Assembly: GCA_016124665.1 (NCBI GenBank)
Contig: WGNH01000008.1
Span: 62,001-126,000 of the forward strand
DNA from: Alphaproteobacteria bacterium
GTDB lineage: Bacteria; Pseudomonadota; Alphaproteobacteria; Caulobacterales; Maricaulaceae
Length of the DNA: 64,000 nt
Direction: 5' to 3'
The translations under genes and the position numbers were made by a program. The notes beneath the pieces are model-generated. The model was not told the origin of the DNA, did no database searches, and saw only the letters and a program-made list of their open reading frames with translations. Shown in pieces: positions 44,807 to 54,263 of the stretch (position 1 is the first letter of the stretch; every line of letters starts with the position of its first letter).

Positions 44807-45268
44807 ATGAGCGAGACCCGCGATCAATCCTTTATGCAGTTGGCACTGGCCGCGGCGCAAGCGGCGGCTGAAGCGGGCGAAGTGCCGGTGGGTGCCGTGA
44901 TTGTTGATCCGGCAACCGATGAAGTGATTGCCACAGCCGGAAATGCGCCTATCGCCGGGCATGATCCGACTGCGCATGCCGAAATCCGCGCGATCCGCAT
45001 GGCTGCAGAAAAGCGTGGCAATTACCGCCTTTCGGGCGTGGAGCTTTATGTCACCCTCGAGCCGTGCGCCATGTGTGCCGGGGCGATCAGCTTTGCCCGG
45101 ATTGGCCGGCTCGTTTTCGGGGCGGCTGACGAAAAAGGCGGTGCGGTACTGCATGGGCCGAGATTCTTTGATCAACCGACCTGTCACTGGAAACCGGAAA
45201 TTGTCCCGAGTGTGCTTGCAGATGAGTCCTCGCAACTCCTCAGGACCTTTTTCCGGAAGCGGCGCTGA
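44807..45268 (+). CDS. tadA: tRNA-specific adenosine deaminase TadA
   Basis: Makes inosine at position 34 of tRNA-Arg(ACG); essential in most bacteria. 153 aa. Zinc and proton-shuttle motif HAEIRA and PCAMCAGA; later ADEKGGAVLHG is typical. Start ATG 44807; the frame to 44765 would overlap the divergent gene. The 3' end overlaps the convergent GNAT gene by 29 bp. Confidence 0.95.
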   Translation: MSETRDQSFMQLALAAAQAAAEAGEVPVGAVIVDPATDEVIATAGNAPIAGHDPTAHAEIRAIRMAAEKRGNYRLSGVELYVTLEPCAMCAGAISFARIGRLVFGAADEKGGAVLHGPRFFDQPTCHWKPEIVPSVLADESSQLLRTFFRKRR

Positions 45269-45836
45269 GACGCGCTTCCAGTCCCGCCCGTACCTCCGGC
45301 CACTCGTCGCTGAGCACCGAAAACCAGACCGTGTCGCGCAAATCGCCGCGCCATGTCCGCATCTGCCGGCGAAGCGTTCCTTCATATCTGGCCCCCATTT
45401 TCAGCATCGCCGCCTGTGAGCGTTTGTTGAGACCATGGGTTTTCAATTCGGCGCGTTCGGCTCCGCACTCGAACAGGCGCGTCAGCAGCGCCAGCTTGCA
45501 GGCCGGATTGACTTCTGTGCCGTGCGCGGTTGCTGCATACCAGGTCCAGCCGATTTCGGCGCGCTGGTTGGGAGGCGAGATCACGAGATAGGCGGAATGT
45601 CCGACCATCTCGCCGGTTGTCTTGCGGTAGATGACATGGCTGATCTGACTGCCAGTTGCCTGCATCTCCAGCATCAGGTCGAACCAGGCGTCGAAATACT
45701 CACCATCGCCACGGATTGTTGTCCAAGCCCAAAGATCCGGAGCCGACGCGAGTGGCCGTAACTGCTCGCGGTGCTTCTCTGTCATCGGCTCCAGGCGCAC
45801 CCAGTCATTTTCCAGTATGGCAGGTGTTAAATTCAT
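45240..45836 (-). CDS. GNAT-family N-acetyltransferase (RimJ/RimL type)
   Basis: 198 aa from ATG 45836, preceded by AAGAG. The Acetyltransf_3-type fold has LENDWVRLEPMTEKHREQL, RAEIGWTWY and LNKRSQAAMLKMGARYEGTLR, where the last block is the acetyl-CoA pyrophosphate and end-of-fold signature. It resembles proteins annotated as ribosomal-protein or small-molecule acetyltransferases; the substrate is unknown. It lies 11 bp downstream of the TSUP gene on the same strand. Confidence 0.88.
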   Translation of the reverse strand: MNLTPAILENDWVRLEPMTEKHREQLRPLASAPDLWAWTTIRGDGEYFDAWFDLMLEMQATGSQISHVIYRKTTGEMVGHSAYLVISPPNQRAEIGWTWYAATAHGTEVNPACKLALLTRLFECGAERAELKTHGLNKRSQAAMLKMGARYEGTLRRQMRTWRGDLRDTVWFSVLSDEWPEVRAGLEARLSAASGKRS

Positions 45837-45847
45837 CTCTTGCGCCT

Positions 45848-46588
45848 TTAGCTGAGCAGAATGACGCCACGTATCACATAGACCAGGCCAACACCCGTCA
45901 CGATCCATTTCGTATATTTGCGGAAATTGGCATCGCTCATCAGATCAAGGACACGGGCGCCCAGCGTGGTGCCGAGTATGGCCAGCGGGGCGGCAGCCAA
46001 CAGCCATTGCCATTGCGCCAGTGCGCCGCCGGCAAGCGCCGGAGTCAGATAAAAGGCGATCTTGGCAGCGTGAGCTGCGACCTGCGTGGCTGCCTTGGTC
46101 GCCACAATGGTTCTGCGATCCATGCCGTCAGCGACAAAGAAAATGTCCAGCAAAGGGCCGGACACGCCGGCCACGATGTTCAGCCCGGTCACTGAAAAAC
46201 CGCACAGTACGGCGTGGCCAGGCCGGCGGGCATCAAGGCTGAGATGCTGTTTCGGAATCCATATCAGAGCAGGGACCAGACCCAGAAGGATGAAAAGCCA
46301 TGGCTTCGAGACTTCGAAGGCAAATCCGATCAGGAGGGCAAAAGCCAAGGCCGACCCGCCAAGATAAATACCCAATACCCGCCAGTCGATGAATCTGCGC
46401 CAGAGAATCGCCCGCCAGCCATTGGAGACACTCTGTATGGCGCCGTGCGTCACCATGGCGGCCGAAACCGGCAGGAGGAGGGCCAGCACACCCATCAGGA
46501 TCAGCCCGCCTGCCATTCCGAAAATTCCCGAAATGAAAGCAGTCACAAGGGTTGCAGCAAGAATGATGGGCCAGATCATGCGAATCAT
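45848..46588 (-). CDS. TSUP/TauE-SafE family membrane transporter
   Basis: 246 aa with about 8 membrane spans. The repeated family motif is seen as FISGIFGMAGGLILMG near the N-terminus and SVTGLNIVAGVSGPLLDIFF in the second half. The family exports sulphite, sulphoacetate or related anions. No sulphur gene is nearby, so the substrate is left open. Confidence 0.87.
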   Translation of the reverse strand: MIRMIWPIILAATLVTAFISGIFGMAGGLILMGVLALLLPVSAAMVTHGAIQSVSNGWRAILWRRFIDWRVLGIYLGGSALAFALLIGFAFEVSKPWLFILLGLVPALIWIPKQHLSLDARRPGHAVLCGFSVTGLNIVAGVSGPLLDIFFVADGMDRRTIVATKAATQVAAHAAKIAFYLTPALAGGALAQWQWLLAAAPLAILGTTLGARVLDLMSDANFRKYTKWIVTGVGLVYVIRGVILLS

Positions 46589-46667
46589 CCCCTCAAAAGG
46601 ATTGACCCGGCTATAGTCCGTGTCAGATCGTATTCAAAATGCAGGACCGGGACCTAAGGGGAAACTC

Positions 46668-47885
46668 ATGGAATTTTCGTATTCGCCACGGTGTCAGGAT
46701 TATCTTGACCGCCTTCGCGCTTTCATGGATGCGCACATCTATCCGAATGAGGCTACCTATGCCGAACAACTGGCGGGGTTCGGAGAGAATCGCTGGCAGG
46801 TGATCCCGGTCATCGAGGAATTGAAAGAGAAGGCCAAGGCTGCCGACCTCTGGAATCTGTTTCTGCCGGAATCCGAAAAAGGCGCAGGATTGACCAATCT
46901 TGATTATGCGCCGCTGGCTGAAGAGATGGGCCGTGTGCCGTGGTCGGCGGAAGTGTTCAATTGTGCGGCGCCCGATACCGGCAATATGGAAGTGCTGGCG
47001 CGTTACGGTACGCCGGAACAGCAGCAGCAATGGATGGAGCCCCTTCTGGCGGGGAAAATCCGGTCTGCCTTCCTGATGACAGAGCCGGAAGTCGCTTCTT
47101 CGGATGCCACCAACATTCAGTGCAAGATCGAGCGCGATGGAGACGAATACGTCATCAATGGCCGCAAATGGTGGTCGTCGGGGGCCGGCGATCCGCGTTG
47201 TGCCATTTATATCGTGATGGGCAAGTCGGATCCGGATGCGGACAAATACCGCCAGCAATCAATGATCCTGGTTCCGGCAGATGCCAAAGGTGCGACGGTC
47301 AAGCGCCATCTTCCGGTATTCGGTTATGACGATGCGCCACATGGGCATATGGAAGTCGAGCTGAAAGATGTCCGTGTGCCAGCCTCAAACATGCTGCTGG
47401 GTGAAGGCCGCGGTTTCGAAATCGCCCAAGGCCGGCTGGGGCCGGGCCGTATTCACCATTGCATGCGGACCATCGGAGCCGCCGAACGGGCGCTGGAACT
47501 GATGGTGAAGCGTGGAATGAGCCGCGTCGCCTTCGGTCAGCGGGTGGCAGACTTCTCCATCTGGCATCATCGTATTGCCCGGGCCCGGATCGACATTGAA
47601 AGCGCCCGGCTGCTGACGCTGAAGGCGGCGTGGATGATGGACACGGTCGGCAACAAGGCAGCCCAGAGAGAAATTGCAATGATCAAGGTGTCCGCCCCGC
47701 GTGTGGCCCTGCAGGTCATTGACGATGCCATCCAGATTCATGGCGGTGCGGGTGTTTCGGCCGACACACCACTGGCCAGTGCCTATGCCGGAATCCGGAC
47801 GCTGCGTATGGCCGACGGTCCTGACGAAGTACATGAGCGGGCGATTGCGCGCATGGAAATGAAACGATTGTCCAACGAGGGCTGA
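46668..47885 (+). CDS. Acyl-CoA dehydrogenase, ACAD10/11-like
   Basis: 405 aa from ATG 46668, preceded by AAGGGG. Features: [32 protein letters not shown] (a Trp-Trp-Ser block typical of this clade), the helix [23 protein letters not shown] and C-terminal [13 protein letters not shown] instead of YEGT. In eukaryotes this clade is fused to an aminoglycoside-phosphotransferase-like kinase (ACAD10/11, 4-hydroxy fatty acid breakdown). A matching kinase gene lies 0.9 kb away on the opposite strand. Its stop overlaps the next start (TGATG). Confidence 0.92.
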   Translation: MEFSYSPRCQDYLDRLRAFMDAHIYPNEATYAEQLAGFGENRWQVIPVIEELKEKAKAADLWNLFLPESEKGAGLTNLDYAPLAEEMGRVPWSAEVFNCAAPDTGNMEVLARYGTPEQQQQWMEPLLAGKIRSAFLMTEPEVASSDATNIQCKIERDGDEYVINGRKWWSSGAGDPRCAIYIVMGKSDPDADKYRQQSMILVPADAKGATVKRHLPVFGYDDAPHGHMEVELKDVRVPASNMLLGEGRGFEIAQGRLGPGRIHHCMRTIGAAERALELMVKRGMSRVAFGQRVADFSIWHHRIARARIDIESARLLTLKAAWMMDTVGNKAAQREIAMIKVSAPRVALQVIDDAIQIHGGAGVSADTPLASAYAGIRTLRMADGPDEVHERAIARMEMKRLSNEG

Positions 47886-48295
47886 TGATGGAAAGCGCTG
47901 CAACCGGTATTGCCGGACTGTTCGGGGTTATTGGTGCCGGGCTGGGCCTTGGTGCGATTATTTCTCCGGAGTGGGCAGCAAGGCTGGTCAGGATGCAGGC
48001 CGATCCGGCGAATCCGGAGGGCTATGCAGAATTCCGCGCCACGTTTGGCGGTGTTTTTCTATTTCTCCATCTGGCGTTTCTTGCCTCGATTATTCTGAAT
48101 CAGGGTGTCATCGGCGCTGCTGCTGTATTGTCGTTCGGGTGGGGCGGTGCGGCGCTCGGCCGAATCCTGTCCCTCATGCTGGACGGAGAACAGGTCCGCA
48201 CGAAACATAATTTTGTTTCGATTATCGTCGAAACGGCCGCTGCCATCGCCTTTGCTTTGCCGGTGGCAAATTTCGTGATCAACCCGCCGGCCTGA
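47885..48295 (+). CDS. Small membrane protein, DUF4345-like (paralogue 1)
   Basis: 136 aa with four membrane spans. Blocks FGVIGAGLGLGAIISPEW, YAEFRATFGGVFLFLHLAF and GRILSLMLDGEQ follow the DUF4345 pattern (PR/PE, FRA.YGG, GR..S). It is translationally coupled to the acyl-CoA dehydrogenase (start overlaps the stop). About 30% of positions look shared with the next gene, a tandem duplicate. Function unknown. Confidence 0.75.
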   Translation: MMESAATGIAGLFGVIGAGLGLGAIISPEWAARLVRMQADPANPEGYAEFRATFGGVFLFLHLAFLASIILNQGVIGAAAVLSFGWGGAALGRILSLMLDGEQVRTKHNFVSIIVETAAAIAFALPVANFVINPPA

Positions 48296-48354
48296 CTTTT
48301 CCTTCCGACGATCTACATCCTCCACAGGAGTCGTTTTTCAAGGAGATCGGGCAG

Positions 48355-48771
48355 ATGGAGCTCATTCAGATCCCGGCAGCGGGTGCTGCTGCCATTGGCT
48401 GCGCCATGGGAGCGGCAAGCCTTCTGGTTCCGCGCTGGGGTGCCACTGTCGTGCGTCTGCAACCCGATCCGCGCTGGCGGGGCGGCTGGTCGGAATTCCG
48501 CGCCAGCTATGGCGGGGCCTTTTTCCTGGGGCATGCCGCGATTTTGCTGACCTTTGTCATGCAGGCCCAGGCCGGGATGGCCGCGCTGATGGGAACCAGC
48601 TTTGCCATGGGCGCTTTCTGGATGGGGATGGCGCTCGGGCGTATTGTGTCGATGGCCGCCGATCATGGCCAGTATCAGACCCGCACCGGCTATAATGCCG
48701 CCGCAGTGGTGTTTGAATCGCTTATGGGGCTAGCCTTATGGGTGCCGTTCCTCGCGCATCTGGGCGGCTAA
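48355..48771 (+). CDS. Small membrane protein, DUF4345-like (paralogue 2)
   Basis: 138 aa with four spans. SLLVPRWGATVVRLQPDPR, WSEFRASYGGAFFLGHAAI and ALGRIVSMAADHGQYQ line up with paralogue 1 in the same order. It has its own AAGGAG ribosome-binding site 10 bp before ATG. The stop overlaps the convergent kinase gene by 4 bp. Confidence 0.75.
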   Translation: MELIQIPAAGAAAIGCAMGAASLLVPRWGATVVRLQPDPRWRGGWSEFRASYGGAFFLGHAAILLTFVMQAQAGMAALMGTSFAMGAFWMGMALGRIVSMAADHGQYQTRTGYNAAAVVFESLMGLALWVPFLAHLGG

Positions 48772-49832
48772 TTGCCTGCCTTTTCGGCAAAAGACCATGC
48801 ATAATCCGCCATTGGCTCGACCATCGCACCATACTCCCTTGCCTTGGCATTGGACGCATTGCCCTGCGTTGACCGGTGATAGACGCCCTGAACAATGGCG
48901 GCGAGCCTGAACAGATTATAGGCGAAATAGAAATCGAGTTGCGGCAGGCCCTCGCGACCTGTGCGGCGGCAATACGCTTCCACATAGGCCGCCTCATCGG
49001 GAATGTTCAATTCCTTCAGATTGGCACCGAGAAATCCGTTCCGCATTTCTTTCGGCGTGCGCCATTGCATGAGCTGATAGGTGAAGTCCGCAAGCGGGTC
49101 GCCCAGAGTGGAAAGCTCCCAATCGAGCACCGCAACGACTTTCGGCTCATTCTTGTCAAAAATCATGTTGTCGAGCCGGAAATCACCATGAACGATACTG
49201 GCGCGATCCTGCTCCGGCGCAGCACCCGGCAGCCAGTCAATCAACCGGTCCATGGAGGCAATCGTATGAGTCTCCGACGCCTTGTACTGTTTTGACCAGC
49301 GGGCGATCTGACGCGGGATATAAGCGTCAGGTTTGCCATAGTCACCGAGGCCGATGCGCTCCGGGTCAAAGGCATGGAGGGCCGCCAGCGTCTTGTTCAT
49401 GGAATCATAAATGCGGGCACGGTCAGCCGGGTCTATCGACGGCAGGTAAGGGTCCCAGAATATGCGGCCATCGATAAAATCCATGACGTAGAATGCCGTG
49501 CCGATGACGTCGGGGGCTTCGCACAGACCATGCATTTTCGGCACTGGGAAACCCTGTGCGCCGAGCGCGCTCATCACCCGGAATTCGCGGTCAACGGCAT
49601 GCGCGGACGGCAGCAACTTGCCGGGAGGCTTGCGGCGCAGCACATAGGCCTTGCCAGGCGTTTCGAGTTTGTAGGTCGGGTTGGACTGACCGCCCTTGAA
49701 CTGGCCGATGCGCAGCGGGCCAGAAAAACCTTCCACATTTGCTTTCATCCAGTCCAACAGGGCGGCTTCGTTGAACCGCAGAGCCTCGGCGACGTCCTTT
49801 GTGCCGGAAAAAGTGTCGTCAAGATTGGTCAT
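48768..49832 (-). CDS. Phosphotransferase-family kinase (ACAD10/11 partner type)
   Basis: 354 aa, APH/choline-kinase fold. Catalytic loop VHGDFRLDNMIFD (Asp and Asn) and metal site VLDWELSTLGDPLADFTY; YVLRRKPPGKLLPSAHAVDREF holds the ATP-binding Lys region. It is the bacterial stand-alone equivalent of the kinase half of ACAD10/11, which phosphorylates 4-hydroxyacyl-CoA so that the dehydrogenase half can act. With the ACAD at 46668 it suggests 4-hydroxy fatty acid use; inferred from family and neighbourhood. Confidence 0.9.
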   Translation of the reverse strand: MTNLDDTFSGTKDVAEALRFNEAALLDWMKANVEGFSGPLRIGQFKGGQSNPTYKLETPGKAYVLRRKPPGKLLPSAHAVDREFRVMSALGAQGFPVPKMHGLCEAPDVIGTAFYVMDFIDGRIFWDPYLPSIDPADRARIYDSMNKTLAALHAFDPERIGLGDYGKPDAYIPRQIARWSKQYKASETHTIASMDRLIDWLPGAAPEQDRASIVHGDFRLDNMIFDKNEPKVVAVLDWELSTLGDPLADFTYQLMQWRTPKEMRNGFLGANLKELNIPDEAAYVEAYCRRTGREGLPQLDFYFAYNLFRLAAIVQGVYHRSTQGNASNAKAREYGAMVEPMADYAWSFAEKAGN

Positions 49833-51109
49833 TGGCGGGAATAGACCTCTCCACCCTGCATCACGAAATCCACATCCTCGAGCTCGGTAATGTCATCCAG
49901 AGGATTGCCGGAAACGGCAATAATATCGGCGTACTTGCCGGGCTCGATGGTCCCGATGTCATCAGCCATCTGCACGTGGGCAGCGGCTGTTACCGTGGCG
50001 GACCGGATGGCGTCCATGGGTGAAAGTCCGGCCTCCACCAGCAGCGCAAACTCACGGGCATTGTCACCATGACGCGATACGCCGCTATCGGTTCCAAATG
50101 CGATCATGACGCCCCCGGCATGAGCGCGACGGGCCATCTCGATCATATTGGGGCCGACTTCCAGCGATTTCTGGCGGACTTCTGGTGTCATCCAGTCTGC
50201 GCTGGTGGCAATTTCGGCAACCGTTGCGCCGGCGAGCAAGGTGGGTACGAGATACACATTGTTGCGGCGGAACAGACGTATGGATTCATCATCCAGATAA
50301 GTGCCGTGTTCGATGGAGTGGATACCGTTCTCGATCGCTGAATTGATACCGGTCACACCATGAGCATGCGCGGTGACATAGCGGCCCATCATGCGGGCAG
50401 CTTCCATGATGGACGCCAGCTCGTCGTCGAAGAATTGCTGTTCGGTCCCGGCAGCTGTCTGGGACAGAACGCCGCCGGTTGCGGTGATCTTGATGAGATC
50501 GACGCGGGCGCGGACCAGCTCGCGGACGACCCGCCGGCAGTCTGCCGGGCCATTGCAGGCAGCCCGGCTGGAGAAGGCATGCATGATGTCTTCGTTATAG
50601 CCATTGATATCGCCATGACCGCCTGTTGGTGTGACAGAGGGACCTGATACCCGCATACGCGGGCCGGCGAAGTCTCCGTCCCGCTGGCCATCACGCAGGG
50701 CGATGATGGCTTCGAGTTCGCCGCCGACATCCTGAACGGTTGTAAAGCCCGCCATCAGAGTCGCCCGGGCATTGCGTACCCCGTCAATTGCCCAGTCCGC
50801 AGAGGAAAAGGTGACGTTCTGCAGGCGCCGTTCAGGGTTCAGTTCCGACAAGAGGTGAACATGACTGTCGATCAGTCCCGGCAGAACGAAGCGATCAGAA
50901 AGATCAACATATTCTGCGCCGTCGATCTCGATGAAACCGTTTTCGATCCGGTCGATACGTTCGCCAAGGATGACAATTGATTGCTCTTCGGCAGGCGCCT
51001 CGCCGGGAATGGCGAGCAACCAGCCTGCATGGATGATGGTCACATTGTCCTGAGCCGCGGCCACCGGGCTTAAGGCCAGCGCCAGAAATGCGATTATAAA
51101 CCTGATCAT
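49829..51109 (-). CDS. Exported amidohydrolase (imidazolonepropionase/prolidase-like)
   Basis: 426 aa with signal peptide (FIIAFLALALSPVAAAQ). Binuclear metal site: DSHVHLL (HxH), the carboxylated Lys in VDLIKITATGG, His in TAHAHG and SIEHG, and Asp in FGTDSGVSRHG. It belongs to the amidohydrolase group that includes Xaa-Pro dipeptidases and other cyclic-amide hydrolases. Residues 155-215 contain the usual GHGDINGY insertion. Periplasmic or secreted peptide or amide hydrolysis is inferred. It overlaps the kinase gene by 4 bp on the same strand. Confidence 0.9.
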   Translation of the reverse strand: MIRFIIAFLALALSPVAAAQDNVTIIHAGWLLAIPGEAPAEEQSIVILGERIDRIENGFIEIDGAEYVDLSDRFVLPGLIDSHVHLLSELNPERRLQNVTFSSADWAIDGVRNARATLMAGFTTVQDVGGELEAIIALRDGQRDGDFAGPRMRVSGPSVTPTGGHGDINGYNEDIMHAFSSRAACNGPADCRRVVRELVRARVDLIKITATGGVLSQTAAGTEQQFFDDELASIMEAARMMGRYVTAHAHGVTGINSAIENGIHSIEHGTYLDDESIRLFRRNNVYLVPTLLAGATVAEIATSADWMTPEVRQKSLEVGPNMIEMARRAHAGGVMIAFGTDSGVSRHGDNAREFALLVEAGLSPMDAIRSATVTAAAHVQMADDIGTIEPGKYADIIAVSGNPLDDITELEDVDFVMQGGEVYSRQ

Positions 51110-51136
51110 GATGTCTCCCCGATATTTTCTCGCAGA

Positions 51137-52417
51137 CTAACTTGAAGTCTTCAGTGCACGCCACCCTATATCACGACGGCAGAAACCGCCGGGCCAGTCG
51201 ATGACATCAACGGCCTGATAGGCCCGGTCGATGGCTTCGCGATAGCTGTTCCCGCGCGCCGTTACATTCAGAACCCGGCCGCCATTTGCCAGAAGCCGGC
51301 CCTCTGCATCGCGTTTGGTCCCGGCGTGGAATACTGTCACCTGATCCATCGCGCTGGCGGCATCGACATTGCGGATTTCAGTGCCTTTTTCATAGTCACC
51401 CGGATAGCCTTTTGCCGCCATGACAACGGTAACGGCCGCACTGCCATGCCAGGACAGGGGTGGCATCCCACCGAGTTCCTGATTAGCGCAGGCTTTCAGA
51501 TAAGGCACGATGTCGCTCAGCATCCGCATCATCAGGATCTGGCATTCGGGATCGCCAAAGCGGGCGTTGAACTCGATCAGCCGCGGTCCGTCCTCACTGA
51601 TCATCAGACCGGCGAACAGGACACCGGAATACGGCATTCCCTCATCTGCCAGTGTTTTTATAGCCGGCAGGATGATCTGGTCCATCGTCTGCCGGACAAT
51701 CGCTGGACCCGCAACCGGCGTTGGCGAATACGCGCCCATTCCGCCAGTATTGGGACCCTTGTCGCCATCATGGGCGCGCTTGTGATCCTGGGCCGAGATC
51801 AACGGCATCGCCGCTGTCCCGTCGCAGAATGCAAAAAAGGAGGCTTCCTCGCCTTTCAGGAATTCCTCGATAACGAGTGTCTTGCCGGCGTCACCGAACT
51901 TGCCGGACATCATCTCGTCAATTTCAGCTTCGGCTTCCTCGCGCGTTTCCGGAATAACGACTCCCTTGCCGGCTGCCAGACCATCCGCCTTCAAAACATA
52001 AGGCGGGGAGAGACTGTCCAGAAAGGTTTTGGCTTCCTGCGGATCGGTAAATTTTCCATAGCGTGCCGTCGGGATTCCGGCCCTGTCGCAGAGTTCCTTT
52101 GTAAAGGCTTTCGAGGCCTCGACCTGCGCCGCGTCTGCATTGGGGCCGAAAACCGAAATGCCTATGGCCCGCAAGCGGTCGCCCAGCCCGGCGACCAGTG
52201 GCGCTTCAGGTCCGATCACGACGAGATCAATGGCTTTGTCGATAGCAAAATCGGTCAGAGCAAACACATCATCTGCGGCGATATCGACACAATCGGCTTC
52301 CTGAGCGATTCCAGCATTGCCAGGTGCGCAGTAAAGCCGGTCCACTATCGGGCTTTTCCGGATTTTCCAGCAAAGCGCGTGCTCGCGGCCCCCGCTGCCG
52401 ACAACCAGAATCTTCAT
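51137..52417 (-). CDS. purD: Phosphoribosylamine-glycine ligase
   Basis: Second step of purine synthesis. 426 aa. MKILVVGSGGREHALCWKI at the N-terminus, ATP-grasp region VLKADGLAAGKGVV, the PurD signature RFGDPECQ and EFLKGEEASF. Large plus-strand frames over this gene are antisense. It diverges from xseA. Confidence 0.97.
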   Translation of the reverse strand: MKILVVGSGGREHALCWKIRKSPIVDRLYCAPGNAGIAQEADCVDIAADDVFALTDFAIDKAIDLVVIGPEAPLVAGLGDRLRAIGISVFGPNADAAQVEASKAFTKELCDRAGIPTARYGKFTDPQEAKTFLDSLSPPYVLKADGLAAGKGVVIPETREEAEAEIDEMMSGKFGDAGKTLVIEEFLKGEEASFFAFCDGTAAMPLISAQDHKRAHDGDKGPNTGGMGAYSPTPVAGPAIVRQTMDQIILPAIKTLADEGMPYSGVLFAGLMISEDGPRLIEFNARFGDPECQILMMRMLSDIVPYLKACANQELGGMPPLSWHGSAAVTVVMAAKGYPGDYEKGTEIRNVDAASAMDQVTVFHAGTKRDAEGRLLANGGRVLNVTARGNSYREAIDRAYQAVDVIDWPGGFCRRDIGWRALKTSS

Positions 52418-52516
52418 GGCGTACCTCCTGCTTTCTCACGGCTAGCGGATTGGAAAGCTGTTGGCGAGTCTGCCGCCGCCATTGCCGCAGCAATGCCAAG
52501 CGATTACCAACAGGGA

Positions 52517-54004
52517 ATGGCAGAAACCGAGTCCAATACGCCGGAATTTTCCGTCTCCGAGCTGGCGAATTCGCTGAAGCGGACCGTCGAGGATGCGTAC
52601 GGACATGTGCGCGTTCGCGGTGAACTGGGCCGGGTGACAACGCCGCGCTCGGGTCATGTCTATCTGGACCTCAAGGACGAGAAGGCTGTCATTTCCGGTG
52701 TCATGTGGAAAGGCATGGTATCGCGGCTCAATTTCCGGCCGGAAGAAGGCCTGGAAGTCATATGCGAAGGCAAGCTGACCACCTATCCCGGCCAGTCAAA
52801 ATACCAGATCATTATCGAGCGCATGGAACCGGCGGGGGCGGGCGCTCTGATGGCGCTGCTCGAGGAGCGGAAGAAAAAACTGGCTGCCGAAGGCCTGTTC
52901 GAGTCGGGCAGGAAAAAGGTCATTCCCTATTTGCCACGCGTGATCGGCGTGGTCACATCCCCTACCGGCGCTGTGATACGGGATATTCTGCATCGGCTGG
53001 AAGACCGCTTTCCCCGGCACGTCCTGTTGTGGCCGGTTCTGGTCCAGGGCGAAGGGGCGGCAGCACAGATTGCGGCAGCGATAGAGGGCTTCAATGCCAT
53101 AGACGGGACTGGCGGCATTCCACGTCCTGATGTGTTGATCGTGGCGCGCGGCGGCGGTTCGGTTGAGGATTTGTGGTGCTTCAATGAAGAGGTCGTGGTC
53201 CGGGCAGCCGCCAGCTCGGTAATACCCCTGATCTCTGCGGTCGGACACGAGACCGACACGACGTTGATCGATTTTGCCTCAGACCGGCGCGCACCGACCC
53301 CGACCGGCGCAGCCGAAATCGCTGTCCCGGTCCGGTCCGAGCTGATGCAGGATCTGCGCGGCTGGGCGGATCGTCTGTCGCGGGGCCTGATGCGGCTGAT
53401 TGAGCGGCGCAGGGCAGAATTCCGCGCGACTTCCCGGGTGTTTCCGGCCCCTCAGGCGCTGCTGGGGCCGATGCGTCAGCGCCTTGATCTCGCCTCGACC
53501 GGCATCCGGCCCGATGCGTTGCGGCGGGATATCCGGTCAAAGGCCGAAAAAGTGGCCGGTGCCGGTGGCCGTCTGACATCCAGCCTGCGCCGGCAAGTGA
53601 AATCCGGGCGCGAACAAATGGGCTCTGTCAGCTCGCGTCTTGGCCGTGCCAGCCCCGCCCGCCTGGCGATTCAATGCCGGGACAGGACGGAAAAGCTTGC
53701 AGACCGGCTGGTGCAGGCAGGAAAGCGGTCATTGATCCGAAAACACCGGGATCTGGCAGCAGTCGCCGGACGTCATGCCCTGTTGGGTCATCAGTCTGTA
53801 CTCAGGCGCGGATTTGCCCTGATCCGGGACATGGATGGACGGCTGGTGCGGAAAAGCCGCAGCTTGTCGGCCGGACAATCGGTTTCCATCGAACTGGCGG
53901 ATGGCCGCAAGAATGCCGTGATTGACGGGCAGACAGGTCAGCAACGGCCCAAATCCCGCAAGGTCAAGCCGGCTGCAAGTGAAAAGCAGGGGCGGCTGTT
54001 CTAG
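52517..54004 (+). CDS. xseA: Exodeoxyribonuclease VII large subunit
   Basis: 495 aa from ATG 52517. OB-fold (SVSELANSLKRTVEDAYGHV, GHVYLDLKDEKAVISGVMW), catalytic domain with YLPRVIGVVTSPTGAVIRDI and ARGGGSVEDLWCFNEE, SAVGHETDTTLIDFASD, then a long coiled-coil region and a basic C-terminus. The start is uncertain: ATG 52493 also fits, and the AGGGA before 52517 is too close. An extension of the frame to 51326 overlaps purD antisense and is rejected. xseB is not adjacent. Confidence 0.94.
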   Translation: MAETESNTPEFSVSELANSLKRTVEDAYGHVRVRGELGRVTTPRSGHVYLDLKDEKAVISGVMWKGMVSRLNFRPEEGLEVICEGKLTTYPGQSKYQIIIERMEPAGAGALMALLEERKKKLAAEGLFESGRKKVIPYLPRVIGVVTSPTGAVIRDILHRLEDRFPRHVLLWPVLVQGEGAAAQIAAAIEGFNAIDGTGGIPRPDVLIVARGGGSVEDLWCFNEEVVVRAAASSVIPLISAVGHETDTTLIDFASDRRAPTPTGAAEIAVPVRSELMQDLRGWADRLSRGLMRLIERRRAEFRATSRVFPAPQALLGPMRQRLDLASTGIRPDALRRDIRSKAEKVAGAGGRLTSSLRRQVKSGREQMGSVSSRLGRASPARLAIQCRDRTEKLADRLVQAGKRSLIRKHRDLAAVAGRHALLGHQSVLRRGFALIRDMDGRLVRKSRSLSAGQSVSIELADGRKNAVIDGQTGQQRPKSRKVKPAASEKQGRLF

Positions 54005-54032
54005 GCTGAAACAAGCGGCTAGGATTGCAAGC

Positions 54033-54263
54033 ATGATGAAGACACCGTTCAGCAAAGAGTTTGCCGGCGAGGCCGTGCTCGAATTTGGCGATGCCGATTT
54101 CATGATCCTGAAGCCGGGGGCCTTTGTGCGCTGCGCAGTGACCAGGGAAGAAATCCCGTTGCAGGATTTGCGTTACTGGAGCGCCGAGCTGCAGGAAGCC
54201 TACAAGGACGGCTATGCGTCAGCGGAACGCTGGAAGTCCGTTTACGAGGAGCCTGGACGATGA
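54033..54263 (+). CDS. DUF2093 domain protein
   Basis: 76 aa. The whole protein is the DUF2093 family: FAGEAVLEFGDADFMIL, PGAFVRCAVTREEIPLQDLRYWSAELQEAY. This small family is alphaproteobacterial and usually lies next to xseA; function is unknown. The stop overlaps the start of the M23 gene (ATGA), so the two are coupled. Confidence 0.85.
   Translation: MMKTPFSKEFAGEAVLEFGDADFMILKPGAFVRCAVTREEIPLQDLRYWSAELQEAYKDGYASAERWKSVYEEPGR

Noticed and set aside
51326-52516. Upstream extension of the xseA frame by nearly 400 codons
   Set aside because: It runs antisense through purD, which has clear ATP-grasp motifs; real XseA starts near 52517.
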